DNA of 64,000 nt from Solimonas sp. SE-A11. Lineage in GTDB: Bacteria > Pseudomonadota > Gammaproteobacteria > Nevskiales > Nevskiaceae. The notes beneath the pieces are model-generated. The model was given only the letters and a program-made list of their open reading frames with translations, made no database searches and was not told the origin of the DNA. The translations under genes were made by a program, and so were the position numbers. Below, piece after piece: positions 1 to 8,860 of the stretch (the first letter of the stretch is position 1; every line of letters starts with the position of its first letter). The stretch spans positions 1-64,000 of the forward strand of contig NZ_JAUASX010000004.1 in the NCBI RefSeq assembly GCF_030345715.1. The letters run 5' to 3'.

Positions 1-246
1 ATGCAGCTGGCGCAGGACAACGGCCTGAAGATCGTGGAGCGCCGCATCACGCGTGACGAGGTCTACGTGGCCGACGAGGCCTTCTTCACCGGCACCGCCG
101 CCGAAGTGACCCCGATCCGCGAAGTGGACAACCGCCCCATCGGCAGCGGCTCGCGCGGGCCGATCACCGAGAAGCTGCAGAAGCAGTACCTGCAACTGGT
201 CAAGGGCGAGAGCAGCCAGTACCCGGAGTGGCTCAGCCACATCTGA
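1..246 (+). CDS. ilvE: Branched-chain amino acid aminotransferase, C-terminal part (gene begins before the window)
   Basis: The first 81 codons read as the C-terminal part of a class IV PLP-dependent aminotransferase. The segment EAFFTGTAAEVTPI followed by R-x-I-G-x-G-x-x-G-P-I-T is the hallmark cofactor-phosphate loop of IlvE near its C-terminus. IlvE transaminates Leu, Ile and Val with 2-oxoglutarate in the cytoplasm. The family is about 300 residues, so roughly 220 residues lie upstream of the window and the ATG at base 1 is internal. The stop is at 244-246, and a LysE-type exporter follows 34 bp downstream on the same strand. Confidence 0.9.
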   Translation: MQLAQDNGLKIVERRITRDEVYVADEAFFTGTAAEVTPIREVDNRPIGSGSRGPITEKLQKQYLQLVKGESSQYPEWLSHI

Positions 247-280
247 GCCGTTCGCCATCCTGACCGGGCACCTGGGAGTC

Positions 281-898
281 GTGAACCACCTTGCCCTGTT
301 CGGTGCCGCAGCCCTGGCGCATCTGCTTGCCGTGATGTCGCCAGGGCCTGATTTCGCAATCGTTTCGCGCCAGGCCCTGTTGCATGGACGCAGCGCGGGC
401 CTGTGGACCGCCTGGGGGATCGCTAGCGGCATCGTTGCCCATGTGGCCTTGGGCCTGTTCGGACTGGGCTGGTTGCTGGAGCGCCTGCCTTCACTGCTGG
501 AATGGCTGCGCTACGGCGGCGCCGCCTTCCTGATCTGGATGGGATACGGCAGCTGGCGTGCATCCAGCACTCCGGGCAGCGAGACCGCGGTCAACGCCGC
601 GCCGGCCCCGAGGAGAAGCTATCTCCTCGGCGTCGCCACCAACCTGTTGAATCCCAAGGCCGCCCTGTTCTGTGCGGCGCTGTTCTCGGCAACCCTGACC
701 GCCGGCGCGCCCGCCTCGCTGAACATCCTGCTGGGCGCCTGGATCATCCTCAGCACCGGCACCTGGTTCAGCCTGATCTCATTGGCGATCGCTCATCCGC
801 GCATCCGCCAGCACCTGCTGTCTCGAGCCAGGCTCATCGATCGCGCGATGGCCGTGCTGCTGGTATCCCTGGCCCTGCTCTTACTGTTTTCGCCCTAG
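281..898 (+). CDS. LysE/RhtB-family amino acid exporter
   Basis: A 205-residue, very hydrophobic protein with about six predicted membrane segments. The N-terminal motif M-S-P-G-P-D-F (residues about 19-25) and the later N-L-L-N-P-K-A pattern are typical of LysE/RhtB exporters, which expel amino acids such as homoserine, threonine or lysine across the inner membrane. The start is a GTG at 281, preceded by a GGGAG stretch. It lies 34 bp behind ilvE and could be co-transcribed with it, so a role in exporting branched-chain or related amino acids is plausible but inferred. It is convergent with the FAD oxidase gene on the other strand. Confidence 0.85.
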   Translation: MNHLALFGAAALAHLLAVMSPGPDFAIVSRQALLHGRSAGLWTAWGIASGIVAHVALGLFGLGWLLERLPSLLEWLRYGGAAFLIWMGYGSWRASSTPGSETAVNAAPAPRRSYLLGVATNLLNPKAALFCAALFSATLTAGAPASLNILLGAWIILSTGTWFSLISLAIAHPRIRQHLLSRARLIDRAMAVLLVSLALLLLFSP

Positions 899-1032
899 CC
901 AGCGATCAACCGTTCAGCGCCGGCCGTATCGTCCATGAGGCCGAGCGCGCCCAGCCGGTGACCTTGACACGGTCCCTGCGGATTCACGACGTGCCGTACG
1001 CCGCCTCGCGCCCCCGCCCCCCCCCGCACACG

Positions 1033-2415
1033 TCATGCCGTCTCCAGGACCTTGCCCGGATTCAGAATGCCCTTCGGATCCAGGCTGCGCTTGAGCACGT
1101 GCATCAGCGCGATCTCGTCGGCCGAACGCGAGATGCCCAGCTTGCCGCGCTTCTCGGTACCGATGCCGTGCTCGGCGGAAATCGAACCGCCGATGGGTTC
1201 CAGCGGCGCGTAGACCTCGACATCGGACTGCTCGTGCTGCCCCTCGCCTTCGCAGCCGGGGTGGACAAACAGGTGAAGGTTACCGTCACCGATATGCCCG
1301 ATCACGTCGCAGCGGCTGTTGGGCCAGCGCTGCTTCAGGCGCTGCTGCACGGCCGCGATGTAGGCTTCCATCTCGCGGATCGGCAGGCTCACGTCGTAGA
1401 GGAAGATCGGCTTTCGCTGGTACAGCGCCGAGAAATTCTCGCGGATCTCCCACAGCGCCCGGCGCTCGGTATCGGACTGGGGGATCACCGCGTCGGCCAC
1501 CAGCCCCTCTTCCAGCGCCTGCGCCATCACCGCCTCGAACTGCTCGCGATCGGCCCCGGGGTTGGCACCCTCGGCCTCCAGTACCACGTAGTAGGCATGC
1601 TCGCGCTCCATCGGCGCGCGGTGCCAGCCCGGCGCCGTCACCTCGCGGAAGTAGTCGCCCCACATTACCTCGTAGGCGCTGAGCTGCCCGCCCAGGGACT
1701 GCTGCAGGCGCTTCAGCAGGCCGGTCACGTGACCGAAGCTGGCCAGGGCTACCATCGCGGTATTGCGGCTCACCGGCAGCTCCTCCAGCCGCACCACCAC
1801 GCGCGTGACCACGCCCAGCGTGCCCTCGCTGCCGATGAACAGTTGCTTGAGGTCGTAGCCCGCGTTGTTCTTCAGCATGTGGTTCATCGAGGAGATCACG
1901 GTGCCGTCCGCCAGCACCGCCTCCAGGCCCAGCACGCGGCTGCGCATCATGCCGTAGCGGATCACGTTGATGCCGCCGGCATTGGTGGCGACGTTGCCGC
2001 CCACCGTGCAGGAGCCACGCGCGCCGAGGTCCACCGGGAACATCAGCCCCTGCTCGCGCACCGCCTCCTGCAGCCGCTGCAGCACCACACCGGCCTGCAC
2101 CGTCGCCGTGCGGCCGACCGAGTCGATGTCCTCGATCGCGGTCATGCGCTCCAGCGATATCACCACGCTGGAGGCGTCGGTGGTGGCGCCCTCGACGCAG
2201 CCGGTAAGCCCGCCCTGCGTCACCACCGGCTGGCCGCGCTCGTGGCAGATCTGCATCAGCCGGGAAAGCTCGGCCGTGCTGCGCGGCCGCACCAGCGCCG
2301 CGGCGCGCATCGGCGACGGGTCCCAGTAGCTGTTGGCCCGGTCGGCCACGCGCTCCGGCGGCAGCACGGCATCGGCGCCCAGGGCTGTAGTCAGGACTTC
2401 GAGAATGCTGCTCAT
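1033..2415 (-). CDS. GlcD/D-lactate dehydrogenase-type FAD-linked oxidase
   Basis: A 460-residue flavoprotein with the PCMH-type FAD-binding fold in its N-terminal half (P-V-V-T-Q-G-G-L-T-G and G-x-x-G-x-C-T-V-G-G-N-V-A-T-N-A-G-G) and the FAD_oxidase_C domain in its C-terminal half (H-I-G-D-G-N-L-H, G-S-I-S-A-E-H-G-I-G, ending N-P-G-K-V-L). The family oxidises D-2-hydroxy acids such as D-lactate, glycolate or D-2-hydroxyglutarate. An in-frame start 75 bp further upstream would run into the preceding gene. The ATG at 2415 has a GAGGGG ribosome-binding sequence and sits 13 bp after the stop of the esterase-like gene, which indicates an operon TBDR, esterase, oxidase. The substrate cannot be read from sequence. 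Confidence 0.88.
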   Translation of the reverse strand: MSSILEVLTTALGADAVLPPERVADRANSYWDPSPMRAAALVRPRSTAELSRLMQICHERGQPVVTQGGLTGCVEGATTDASSVVISLERMTAIEDIDSVGRTATVQAGVVLQRLQEAVREQGLMFPVDLGARGSCTVGGNVATNAGGINVIRYGMMRSRVLGLEAVLADGTVISSMNHMLKNNAGYDLKQLFIGSEGTLGVVTRVVVRLEELPVSRNTAMVALASFGHVTGLLKRLQQSLGGQLSAYEVMWGDYFREVTAPGWHRAPMEREHAYYVVLEAEGANPGADREQFEAVMAQALEEGLVADAVIPQSDTERRALWEIRENFSALYQRKPIFLYDVSLPIREMEAYIAAVQQRLKQRWPNSRCDVIGHIGDGNLHLFVHPGCEGEGQHEQSDVEVYAPLEPIGGSISAEHGIGTEKRGKLGISRSADEIALMHVLKRSLDPKGILNPGKVLETA

Positions 2416-2428
2416 GGAATCTTGCCCC

Positions 2429-4144
2429 TCAGGCAGCGACCGGACGGCCGATCGCGGTATCGGAAACATGGTCGGAAACAGTGCTGGCAACAGCGTACCC
2501 CGCCCTCAGCGACAGGGCGACGGCGCGAGGATAGACACTGCTGTGAGTCTCACCCTCCAGGCATTCGCAGCGCAGTTCCAGCGCCGGTCGCTGCTCGCGC
2601 AGGCGCTGGCCCCACTCCTCGGTACGGTCGATACCGGCCATGCGGTTGAACGCATTGTCCCTCTCCAGACTGCCTAGTGTCAGCACCGCCAGGCCGGCAC
2701 GCGGTGCCATGTCGCCGGGCTGCGCATGGTTCAGCAGCCAGGAGTCGCTGATGCCGACGCCGGGGCTGATGGCGAAGTAGCGCCGGAATGGCGAGTCCGG
2801 CCGATACAGCGCATAGCCGACGAAGGTTCCGCCGGCAGAGTGGCCCAGCAGGCCCAGGTCGCCGGCATCGATCGGCAACTGCCGCTGCAGCAGCGGCAGC
2901 AGTTCATCGACGATGAAGCGGAAGAACTTCGGCGCCCGGCCCAGGCGTCGTCGGGCATCCTGGCCACGCAGCGCGAACAGACTGCGGAACACGCGCCCGA
3001 GATCGTCACCGCAGGCATAGGCCCGGGGAGCCGGCGGCGAGAACTCCTCGAAGCGGCGGAAGGCGAACTCCATCGGCCCTTCACTGCGCGGGGTACCGAT
3101 GCCGATCACGATGGTCTCGGCGATCTCGCCGGCCGCCGCCATGCGCGCGGCGGCTTCAGCCACTGTGGAGAATTCGATGTTGGCATCCAGCACCAGCAGC
3201 GCCGGGTAGCGGCGCAGGCTGGCCGGCGCATACGACGCTGGCAGCGACACGAAGATCTCGAAATTGCGCGCCATCTGCTCCGCGCGCAGCAACTGCCGGT
3301 TGGCAGGGTTGAACGCCGTGGGCGGCCGGCGCCGCAGGCGCCGGAAGACCGGAGACAGCAGTCCCAGCAGGCCGCTGACGGCCCGCTTGCCCATCGGCAC
3401 GACGTTGTCGCCGTAGTTCTTGCCGGTGCCCCAGAGGCTGCGCAGGCCATCCAGCAGCGCCGGCATGGCCAGCGTGCTGGCGCCCAGCCCGGCCTGCCAG
3501 CGCAGCGACACCGCGGCACCGCCGGCTGCTTTGGAGAGCGCCTTGCCGAGTTCCTGCCAATCCACCTCGCCGGCTCGGCCGGTGGCGGTGATGGACAGCT
3601 TGCGGCCGGCGCCGCGCTCGGCCGGTAGGTCCCTAAAGCGGCGCAACACCGCGCTGGCCCGCGCCAGGTCGTGCTCGCCGGCGATGAAGCGGCCGATACC
3701 CTCGACGCCGCCCAGCAGCGCCTGCAGCACCACGCCGGCCGCGGCATTGCAGCCGTACAGCGCTACCTCGTCTTCCTCGACGCGGTAGCGCTCGCGGCAC
3801 CAAGCCAGGATTTCGCCGCCGATCATTGCCGCGAGCCGGCCTGCGGCCTCGGCGGAGCCGTCGCCACCCAGGTCCGGCAACCCCACCACGATGCACTCGC
3901 GGTTCTCGCTGGTATCCGACATCAGGCGGCTCATCTCCACCGCCGAGCCGAACAGCCCCTCCGCATCCAGAACGAACAGCAGCGGGTAGCGTTGCCGGCG
4001 CGAGCCTTCGTAGCTCTTGGGCAGGGCCACGCGCAGTTCACGCAAGGCACCGCCGGCCTCGACCGCATGGCGCTCCACCGCATCAAGACGATCGGCGGCA
4101 TCATCGCCCCCAAGGACGAAGAGCGGGCTTTTTTCAGAAGTCAT
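2429..4144 (-). CDS. Two-lobed esterase-like alpha/beta hydrolase (Fes/EstD-type, PF00756-like), copy 1
   Basis: A 571-residue protein made of two related halves. The C-terminal half carries the nucleophile elbow G-H-S-A-G-G (residues 434-439, Ser436), a preceding R-Y-P-A-L-L-V-L-D-A-N strand (about 312-322) and a late G-E-T-H-S-S that probably holds the catalytic His. This matches the putative-esterase family that includes enterochelin esterases. The N-terminal half repeats the same landmarks (R-Y-P-L-L-F-V-L-D-A at about 53-62, E-C-I-V-V-G-L-P at 83-90), but its elbow is G-C-N-A-A-A-G, so this lobe looks catalytically dead. No signal peptide is visible. Its start overlaps the end of the TBDR gene by 11 bp, so the two are translationally linked. 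The paralogue is at 15639-17294. Confidence 0.82.
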   Translation of the reverse strand: MTSEKSPLFVLGGDDAADRLDAVERHAVEAGGALRELRVALPKSYEGSRRQRYPLLFVLDAEGLFGSAVEMSRLMSDTSENRECIVVGLPDLGGDGSAEAAGRLAAMIGGEILAWCRERYRVEEDEVALYGCNAAAGVVLQALLGGVEGIGRFIAGEHDLARASAVLRRFRDLPAERGAGRKLSITATGRAGEVDWQELGKALSKAAGGAAVSLRWQAGLGASTLAMPALLDGLRSLWGTGKNYGDNVVPMGKRAVSGLLGLLSPVFRRLRRRPPTAFNPANRQLLRAEQMARNFEIFVSLPASYAPASLRRYPALLVLDANIEFSTVAEAAARMAAAGEIAETIVIGIGTPRSEGPMEFAFRRFEEFSPPAPRAYACGDDLGRVFRSLFALRGQDARRRLGRAPKFFRFIVDELLPLLQRQLPIDAGDLGLLGHSAGGTFVGYALYRPDSPFRRYFAISPGVGISDSWLLNHAQPGDMAPRAGLAVLTLGSLERDNAFNRMAGIDRTEEWGQRLREQRPALELRCECLEGETHSSVYPRAVALSLRAGYAVASTVSDHVSDTAIGRPVAA

Positions 4145-6620
4145 AGCTGAGCCTCAGGCCGATCACGCGCGGCGTGATGACCGTATACTGGGCGATGGGA
4201 GCGGAGATGGCGACGACGGCGCGCTTGTCGGTGAGGTTGTCGCCGAACAGCTGCAGGCGCCAGCTCTGGCGGCTGATGCCGATGCTGGCCTTCAGCTGGT
4301 CGTAAGCGTCGATGACGATGTCGTCCACGCCCTCGGAGCGGAAGATCACCGACTGCTTGTCGATGTACGAATACGTGGCCGAGAACTCGCCCTGCAGGTC
4401 CATCGGCAGCAGCCAGGTGTAGGCCAGCGTGCTGCTCCAGGTGAGCTTGGGGCTGTTCGGCAGCGCCGAGCCCTTGACCACGTGGCTGTTCTCGCGCGGC
4501 TTGGTCACCTCGCCGTCGTTGTAGCCCAGGTTCAGGCTCAGCATCAGCCCCTCCAGCGGCATCCAGTTGATGCCCAGTTCTGCGCCCAGCAGCTTCGAGT
4601 CGCCGGCATTGGCCAGGTAGGCGAAGTCGGTCGGCACGATTCCCAGGCGCGCGGTTCCCACCACAGTGCCTTGCATGTCCTCCCAGTCGATGCGGTAGAG
4701 CGCCAGGTTCGCGATCAGCGTGCCATCCAGCCAACTCGACTTCAGGCCGATCTCCTTGTTCCAGACATAGTCCGGATCGACGATCGGCGGGCCGCTGGCC
4801 AGTGCCGCGTAGACGTTCGGCGTGCCGGAGCGGAAGCCGCGCGCCACGGTGGCATAGGCCATGTGGTCGTCGGTGATGTGCCAGGACAGCGAGACCTTCG
4901 GCAGGATGCCCTGCGTGCGCAGTGCCTGGCTGAAGTACTTTCTCGCGGTGCCCGTCTGCGGGTCGATGTTGCGCGGGTCGGTGGCCAGCAGGAAGGCCTC
5001 CACGCCGTAGAACTGCGTATCGATGAAGAACGACACATCCTCGCGGAAGGCACGCAGGCCGCCGATCAGCTCCAGCTTGCCGGGCACCAGTTCCCAGTTC
5101 ACCTCGCCGTAGGCCGCGATCTGCTTGAAGGTCTCGTCGCCGAAACCCTGCTCCTGCCGCCCCTGGATCGGGTTGAAGCCGCGCAGGATGCCGTTGAACA
5201 GGCCGGTTGGATCGTCGGGGATCACATCCTCGCGCTTCTCCTGGTCGAAGCCCTGGCTGCGGTCTCGGTAGAACAGGCCGCCGATCCAGTCGAAGCGCTC
5301 GTCGCCGGCCGACACCAGGCGCAGCTCCTGCGAAAATGACTCCAGCTGCGTCAGCACCTGGGTGGAGGCATTCGAGAAGATGTCCGGCGCCGTCAGTCCC
5401 AACTGCCCGAACTGCGTCTGCAGCAGCGACTGCAGCACCGGCGTGCGGCGGCGGCTGTCGCGGTCGGTGTTGTAGAAGGCACTGACCGCAGTCAGCTGCG
5501 CGAAGGACAGGTCCCAGCGCACCGTCAGCGCGTGGATGTCGAACTCCGTCAGGGCGTACTGGTCCTCGCGCCGCGAGTTGGTCAGCGCCTCCTGCTTGCC
5601 TGGATCCACGGTCGGGAACTGGTCGCGGTCGGTCTTCTCGTAGAAGTACATGTACTCCAGCTCGAATGCGTCCCAGGGCTTGTAGGACAGGATCGCGCGC
5701 AGCGAGCGGTCATCCTCCGAATCTGCGTCCTCGCGGTCCAGGGCCGTGTAGTCGACGTAGCCGCCGGTGTGGCGCATCGTGCCGACGATGCGCGCCGCCA
5801 GCCGGTCCTCCAGGATCGGCACGTTCACCGCGCCACGGAAGTCTCGGCTGGGCGCACCGTCGGAGGTCACCGAATACATGGCGGCGGTGCGGAACACCCA
5901 CTCGTCCATGTCCGGCGCCATGGTGATCATCTTGATCGCGCCGCCCATCGAGCCCTCGCCGTACAGCGTGCCCTGCGGGCCCTTGAGGATCTCCACGCGG
6001 TTCAGGTCGAACAGGTTGAGATCCGGGAACACGCCGGAACCCTGGATCGCCACGTCATTCAGATAAACGCCCGTGGTCGGCGAGCCGGCGCCGTAGCCGA
6101 GATCCGAGGCATTGACGTTGGAGATGCCACGGATGCTGATCTTGGACGAGCCGTTGCCCGACTTCTGCAGCGACACGCTCGGCACCTCCAGCAGGTAGTC
6201 CTGCATGCCCTTGGCGCCGGCCTTGTCCAGGCCCTCGCCACCGAAGACCTGCGCGCCGCCGACCACGTCCTGGATGCTCTGCTCGCGGTAGGCCGCCGTC
6301 ACTACGATCTCCTCCACCTGGCGGCTGGAGGGTGCCGCAGCCATGGCCGGCACCGGCTGCGGTTTCTGCGCCACCGGAATCACGTCCAGTTCCTCGCCCG
6401 GATCCGCCGCGGCCGGCGCAGCCTCGTCGCTGGCTGCGGCGGTAGCCTGCGGCGCCTCGGGAGCCGCAGGTGGCGGCGCCGGCTCGGCCATCAGTTCATC
6501 GAGGAAATCCGCGTCCTCTGCCCCGGCGTCCCCCCCGGGCGCCTCCTGCGCCACGGCGGTGGTGGCCACCGTCAGCACGACAATCGCGGCCGCAGCGCGC
6601 GACAGCCCGAAAATCTTCAT
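4134..6620 (-). CDS. TonB-dependent outer-membrane receptor, copy 1
   Basis: An 828-residue receptor. Residues 1-24 form a signal peptide ending A-V-A-Q. About 80 residues of Ala/Pro-rich acidic linker follow, containing the motif F-L-D-E-L. Then come a TonB box E-E-I-V-V-T-A, a plug domain (A-G-A-K-G-M-Q-D-Y-L, I-R-G-I-S-N, G-P-Q-G-T-L-Y-G) and a beta-barrel ending R-L-S-Y-D-F with the terminal aromatic expected for BAM recognition. It would import a bulky ligand using TonB energy. It is divergent from a TetR gene 108 bp away and followed by an esterase and an oxidase, so the ligand is probably an ester or acylated compound rather than a simple siderophore. This is inference from context. 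Confidence 0.92.
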   Translation of the reverse strand: MKIFGLSRAAAAIVVLTVATTAVAQEAPGGDAGAEDADFLDELMAEPAPPPAAPEAPQATAAASDEAAPAAADPGEELDVIPVAQKPQPVPAMAAAPSSRQVEEIVVTAAYREQSIQDVVGGAQVFGGEGLDKAGAKGMQDYLLEVPSVSLQKSGNGSSKISIRGISNVNASDLGYGAGSPTTGVYLNDVAIQGSGVFPDLNLFDLNRVEILKGPQGTLYGEGSMGGAIKMITMAPDMDEWVFRTAAMYSVTSDGAPSRDFRGAVNVPILEDRLAARIVGTMRHTGGYVDYTALDREDADSEDDRSLRAILSYKPWDAFELEYMYFYEKTDRDQFPTVDPGKQEALTNSRREDQYALTEFDIHALTVRWDLSFAQLTAVSAFYNTDRDSRRRTPVLQSLLQTQFGQLGLTAPDIFSNASTQVLTQLESFSQELRLVSAGDERFDWIGGLFYRDRSQGFDQEKREDVIPDDPTGLFNGILRGFNPIQGRQEQGFGDETFKQIAAYGEVNWELVPGKLELIGGLRAFREDVSFFIDTQFYGVEAFLLATDPRNIDPQTGTARKYFSQALRTQGILPKVSLSWHITDDHMAYATVARGFRSGTPNVYAALASGPPIVDPDYVWNKEIGLKSSWLDGTLIANLALYRIDWEDMQGTVVGTARLGIVPTDFAYLANAGDSKLLGAELGINWMPLEGLMLSLNLGYNDGEVTKPRENSHVVKGSALPNSPKLTWSSTLAYTWLLPMDLQGEFSATYSYIDKQSVIFRSEGVDDIVIDAYDQLKASIGISRQSWRLQLFGDNLTDKRAVVAISAPIAQYTVITPRVIGLRLSYDF

Positions 6621-6728
6621 GACGCTCTCCTCACAGCAGCGCTACACTAATATGCAGCGTCTATTAATACTCTGTGATTTTCAATATATGATGTATTTAA
6701 TTGGCTCGCAAGGGGAACCCGCCAAGTC
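6621..6728. promoter_or_regulatory. Divergent promoter region between TBDR copy 1 and tetR copy 1
   Basis: This 108-bp spacer is distinctly AT-rich compared with the flanking genes and separates two divergent starts. It contains the arms T-A-A-T-A and T-A-T-T-A around an 8-bp core near 6648-6668, and an imperfect dyad A-T-A-T-A-T-G-A-T-G-T-A-T near 6681-6693. Either could be the operator of the TetR protein, but neither is as clean as the 32-bp palindrome at the equivalent place in copy 2. Confidence 0.45.
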
Positions 6729-7370
6729 ATGAAAACCGCAAAACCCGAGCTGGCCGGCAAGCCGCGGCTGTCGCGCGCCGAGCAGAAGCTGCAGCGCAGC
6801 CAGGACCTGCTTCAGGCCGCGCGCATCAAGTTCATGGAGAAGGGCTATGAGGCCGTCACCATCGACGACGTCGCCGAGTACGCCGGCATGTCGCGCATGC
6901 CGGTCTATTCGTTGTTCGGCGACAAGCAGAACCTGTTTTTCGAGCTCTGGCACAGCACGGTCGGCCAGTTGTCCAAGCGCCTGGTCGGCGTCTCCGCCCC
7001 GGGCCAGCCGCTGCGAAGCAAGCTCACGGCCCTGGCCGACCTGATCGGCCAGGGCGATGCCGCCGCCTCCGCCGACGACCCCGGCATGAACCTGTTCTTC
7101 GTGGTGCAGACCATCGCGCTGAGCCGGCCGGAGATCGCCGCCAAGCTACGCGCCACCGCGCAGGAGATCGTCGCCGACTTCACCGCCTTCATCCGCGACG
7201 CCACCCACGTCAAGGGCGAACGCCTGCGCAGCGATCCGGAGACCGTCGCGGTCCACATCGTCGCCCACATCAACGGCCTGTCCACCGCCCAGTTCCAGAC
7301 CGGCAAGCGCTACCTCGATCCGCGAGAGCTGGCCGAGATCTTCATCGGCATCGCCATCCGGACCGCATGA
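6729..7370 (+). CDS. TetR/AcrR-family regulator, copy 1
   Basis: A 213-residue protein with a classic N-terminal TetR helix-turn-helix: a helix ending F-M-E-K-G-Y-E-A-V-T-I-D-D-V-A, then A-G-M-S-R-M-P-V-Y-S-L-F-G-D-K. The C-terminal ligand domain is poorly conserved apart from blocks shared with its paralogue at 19856-20494 (F-F-V-V-Q-T-I-A-L-S-R-P, H-I-N-G-L-S-x-x-Q-F-Q-T-G). It is divergent from TBDR copy 1 and overlaps the mannitol-dehydrogenase start by 4 bp (ATGA). It therefore probably controls both the receptor operon and the polyol operon in response to the imported compound. The effector is unknown. Confidence 0.88.
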   Translation: MKTAKPELAGKPRLSRAEQKLQRSQDLLQAARIKFMEKGYEAVTIDDVAEYAGMSRMPVYSLFGDKQNLFFELWHSTVGQLSKRLVGVSAPGQPLRSKLTALADLIGQGDAAASADDPGMNLFFVVQTIALSRPEIAAKLRATAQEIVADFTAFIRDATHVKGERLRSDPETVAVHIVAHINGLSTAQFQTGKRYLDPRELAEIFIGIAIRTA

Positions 7371-8860
7371 GCGCAGGCCTGCCGCTGCGCAACGCCACGC
7401 TGGAGCGGGTCGCGCAGATCACCGTTGACGGCGCCGCCGTGGACACGCCGCGGTATGCGCGGCAGATGAGCCAGCGCATCTGCCACCTCGGCGTCGGCGG
7501 CTTCCACCGCGCGCACCAAGCACTGGTGCTGCACCGCCTGCTGCAGCAGGGCCTGGCCGACGGCTGGGGCATCTGCGGCATCGGCCTGCGTGCCGCCGAC
7601 CGCCCCATGCACCAGGCCCTGCAGGCCCAGGACGGTCTCTACTCGCTGTGGGAACTGGAAGGCAATCAGCGCCGCGTCACCGTGGTCGGCTCGATCATGG
7701 ATCACCTCGACGCCAGCGACGACAGCCGCGCCGCCGTGGCCCTGCTGGCCGACGCGAACACCTTCATCGTCTCACTGACCGTCACCGAGGCCGGCTACTG
7801 CCTGGATGCCGCCGGTGCCCTGGATACCCTGCACCCCGACATCATCCACGACCTCGTCCAGCCCGCCCGCCCGCGCAGCGCGCCGGGCCTGCTGGTCGCC
7901 GCCCTGTCCGCGCGCCGCGCCGCCGGTATCGGCGGATTCACGGCCATGTCCTGCGACAACTTGGTCGGCAACGGCCACCGCCTGCAGGCCGCCGTGCTGG
8001 GCCTCGCTGCGCGCCTCGATCCGGCGCTGGCCCAGTGGATCGGTGCCGAGGCCAGTTTCCCCTGCTCGATGGTCGACCGCATCACGCCGGCCGCCGATCC
8101 TGCGCGCAGCGCCCGCCTCTGCGCCGACTGGGGTGTGGACGACCGCATCCCCGTGGTCTGCGAGCCCTGGCTGCAATGGGTGATGGAAGACCGATTCATC
8201 GCCGGCAGGCCACCGTTCGAGCAGGACGGCGTGGTGTTCTCCGACGCAGTCGAGCGCTACGAGGACATGAAGGTCGGCCTGCTCAACGGCGGCCACAGCG
8301 CCCTCTCGCACCTTGGCCTGCTGCTCGGCTACACGAGGGTGCATGAGGCGCTGGCCGATCCCCTGGTGCGTGACTGGCATCTCGGCTACATGCAGGAAGT
8401 GGCGGCCACGCTGCAGCCGCTGGGCGGCGTCGATTACCGCGCCTACCAGGCCTCGCTGGCACAGCGCTTCGCCAACGCCGCCATCGAGGACCGCCTGCTG
8501 CGGCTGGCCATGGACAGCTCTACCAAGTTTCCCCAGGTACTGCTGCCACCAACGATCCGGCGCCTGCAGGCCGGGCAGCCGATCGACCACCTGGCCACCG
8601 CCATCGCGCTGTGGATCGTCTACCTTGACGCCCTCGCACAGGACGCGGCGCAGCGCCGCGAGTACGTGGACCATGACCGCGACGGATTGATCGCACTGGC
8701 CGTCGCCGCGGTGGCGAGCCGCCAGGCCGACACGTTCCTGGCCTCGAAGCTATCATTGCCGCCCACCCTGGCCACCCCGTTCGCAGACGCTGTCACGCAG
8801 CAACTGCGTTCACTGCTCCAGTGCACACCCCGCGACCACATCCGGAGCCTCGCGCAATGA
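7367..8860 (+). CDS. Mannitol dehydrogenase-family polyol/uronate oxidoreductase
   Basis: A 497-residue member of the long-chain mannitol dehydrogenase family (mannitol 2-dehydrogenase or fructuronate reductase). The N-terminal NAD-binding part reads H-L-G-V-G-G-F-H-R-A-H. The catalytic motif at about 300-311 is E-D-M-K-V-G-L-L-N-G-G-H-S, with Lys302, Asn307 and His310 in the family positions. It interconverts mannitol and fructose or mannonate and fructuronate with NAD. The start overlaps tetR by 4 bp and its stop overlaps the downstream sugar kinase by 4 bp, so the three genes form one tight operon. The adjacent kinase favours a mannitol/arabitol-type substrate over uronates, but this is not proven. 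Confidence 0.88.
   Translation: MSAGLPLRNATLERVAQITVDGAAVDTPRYARQMSQRICHLGVGGFHRAHQALVLHRLLQQGLADGWGICGIGLRAADRPMHQALQAQDGLYSLWELEGNQRRVTVVGSIMDHLDASDDSRAAVALLADANTFIVSLTVTEAGYCLDAAGALDTLHPDIIHDLVQPARPRSAPGLLVAALSARRAAGIGGFTAMSCDNLVGNGHRLQAAVLGLAARLDPALAQWIGAEASFPCSMVDRITPAADPARSARLCADWGVDDRIPVVCEPWLQWVMEDRFIAGRPPFEQDGVVFSDAVERYEDMKVGLLNGGHSALSHLGLLLGYTRVHEALADPLVRDWHLGYMQEVAATLQPLGGVDYRAYQASLAQRFANAAIEDRLLRLAMDSSTKFPQVLLPPTIRRLQAGQPIDHLATAIALWIVYLDALAQDAAQRREYVDHDRDGLIALAVAAVASRQADTFLASKLSLPPTLATPFADAVTQQLRSLLQCTPRDHIRSLAQ

Noticed and set aside
502-2649. A 715-codon plus-strand open frame over the LysE and FAD-oxidase genes
   Set aside because: It spans two convergent real genes in a wrong frame and has His/Gln/Arg-rich low-complexity sequence. 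Both underlying genes have clear family motifs.
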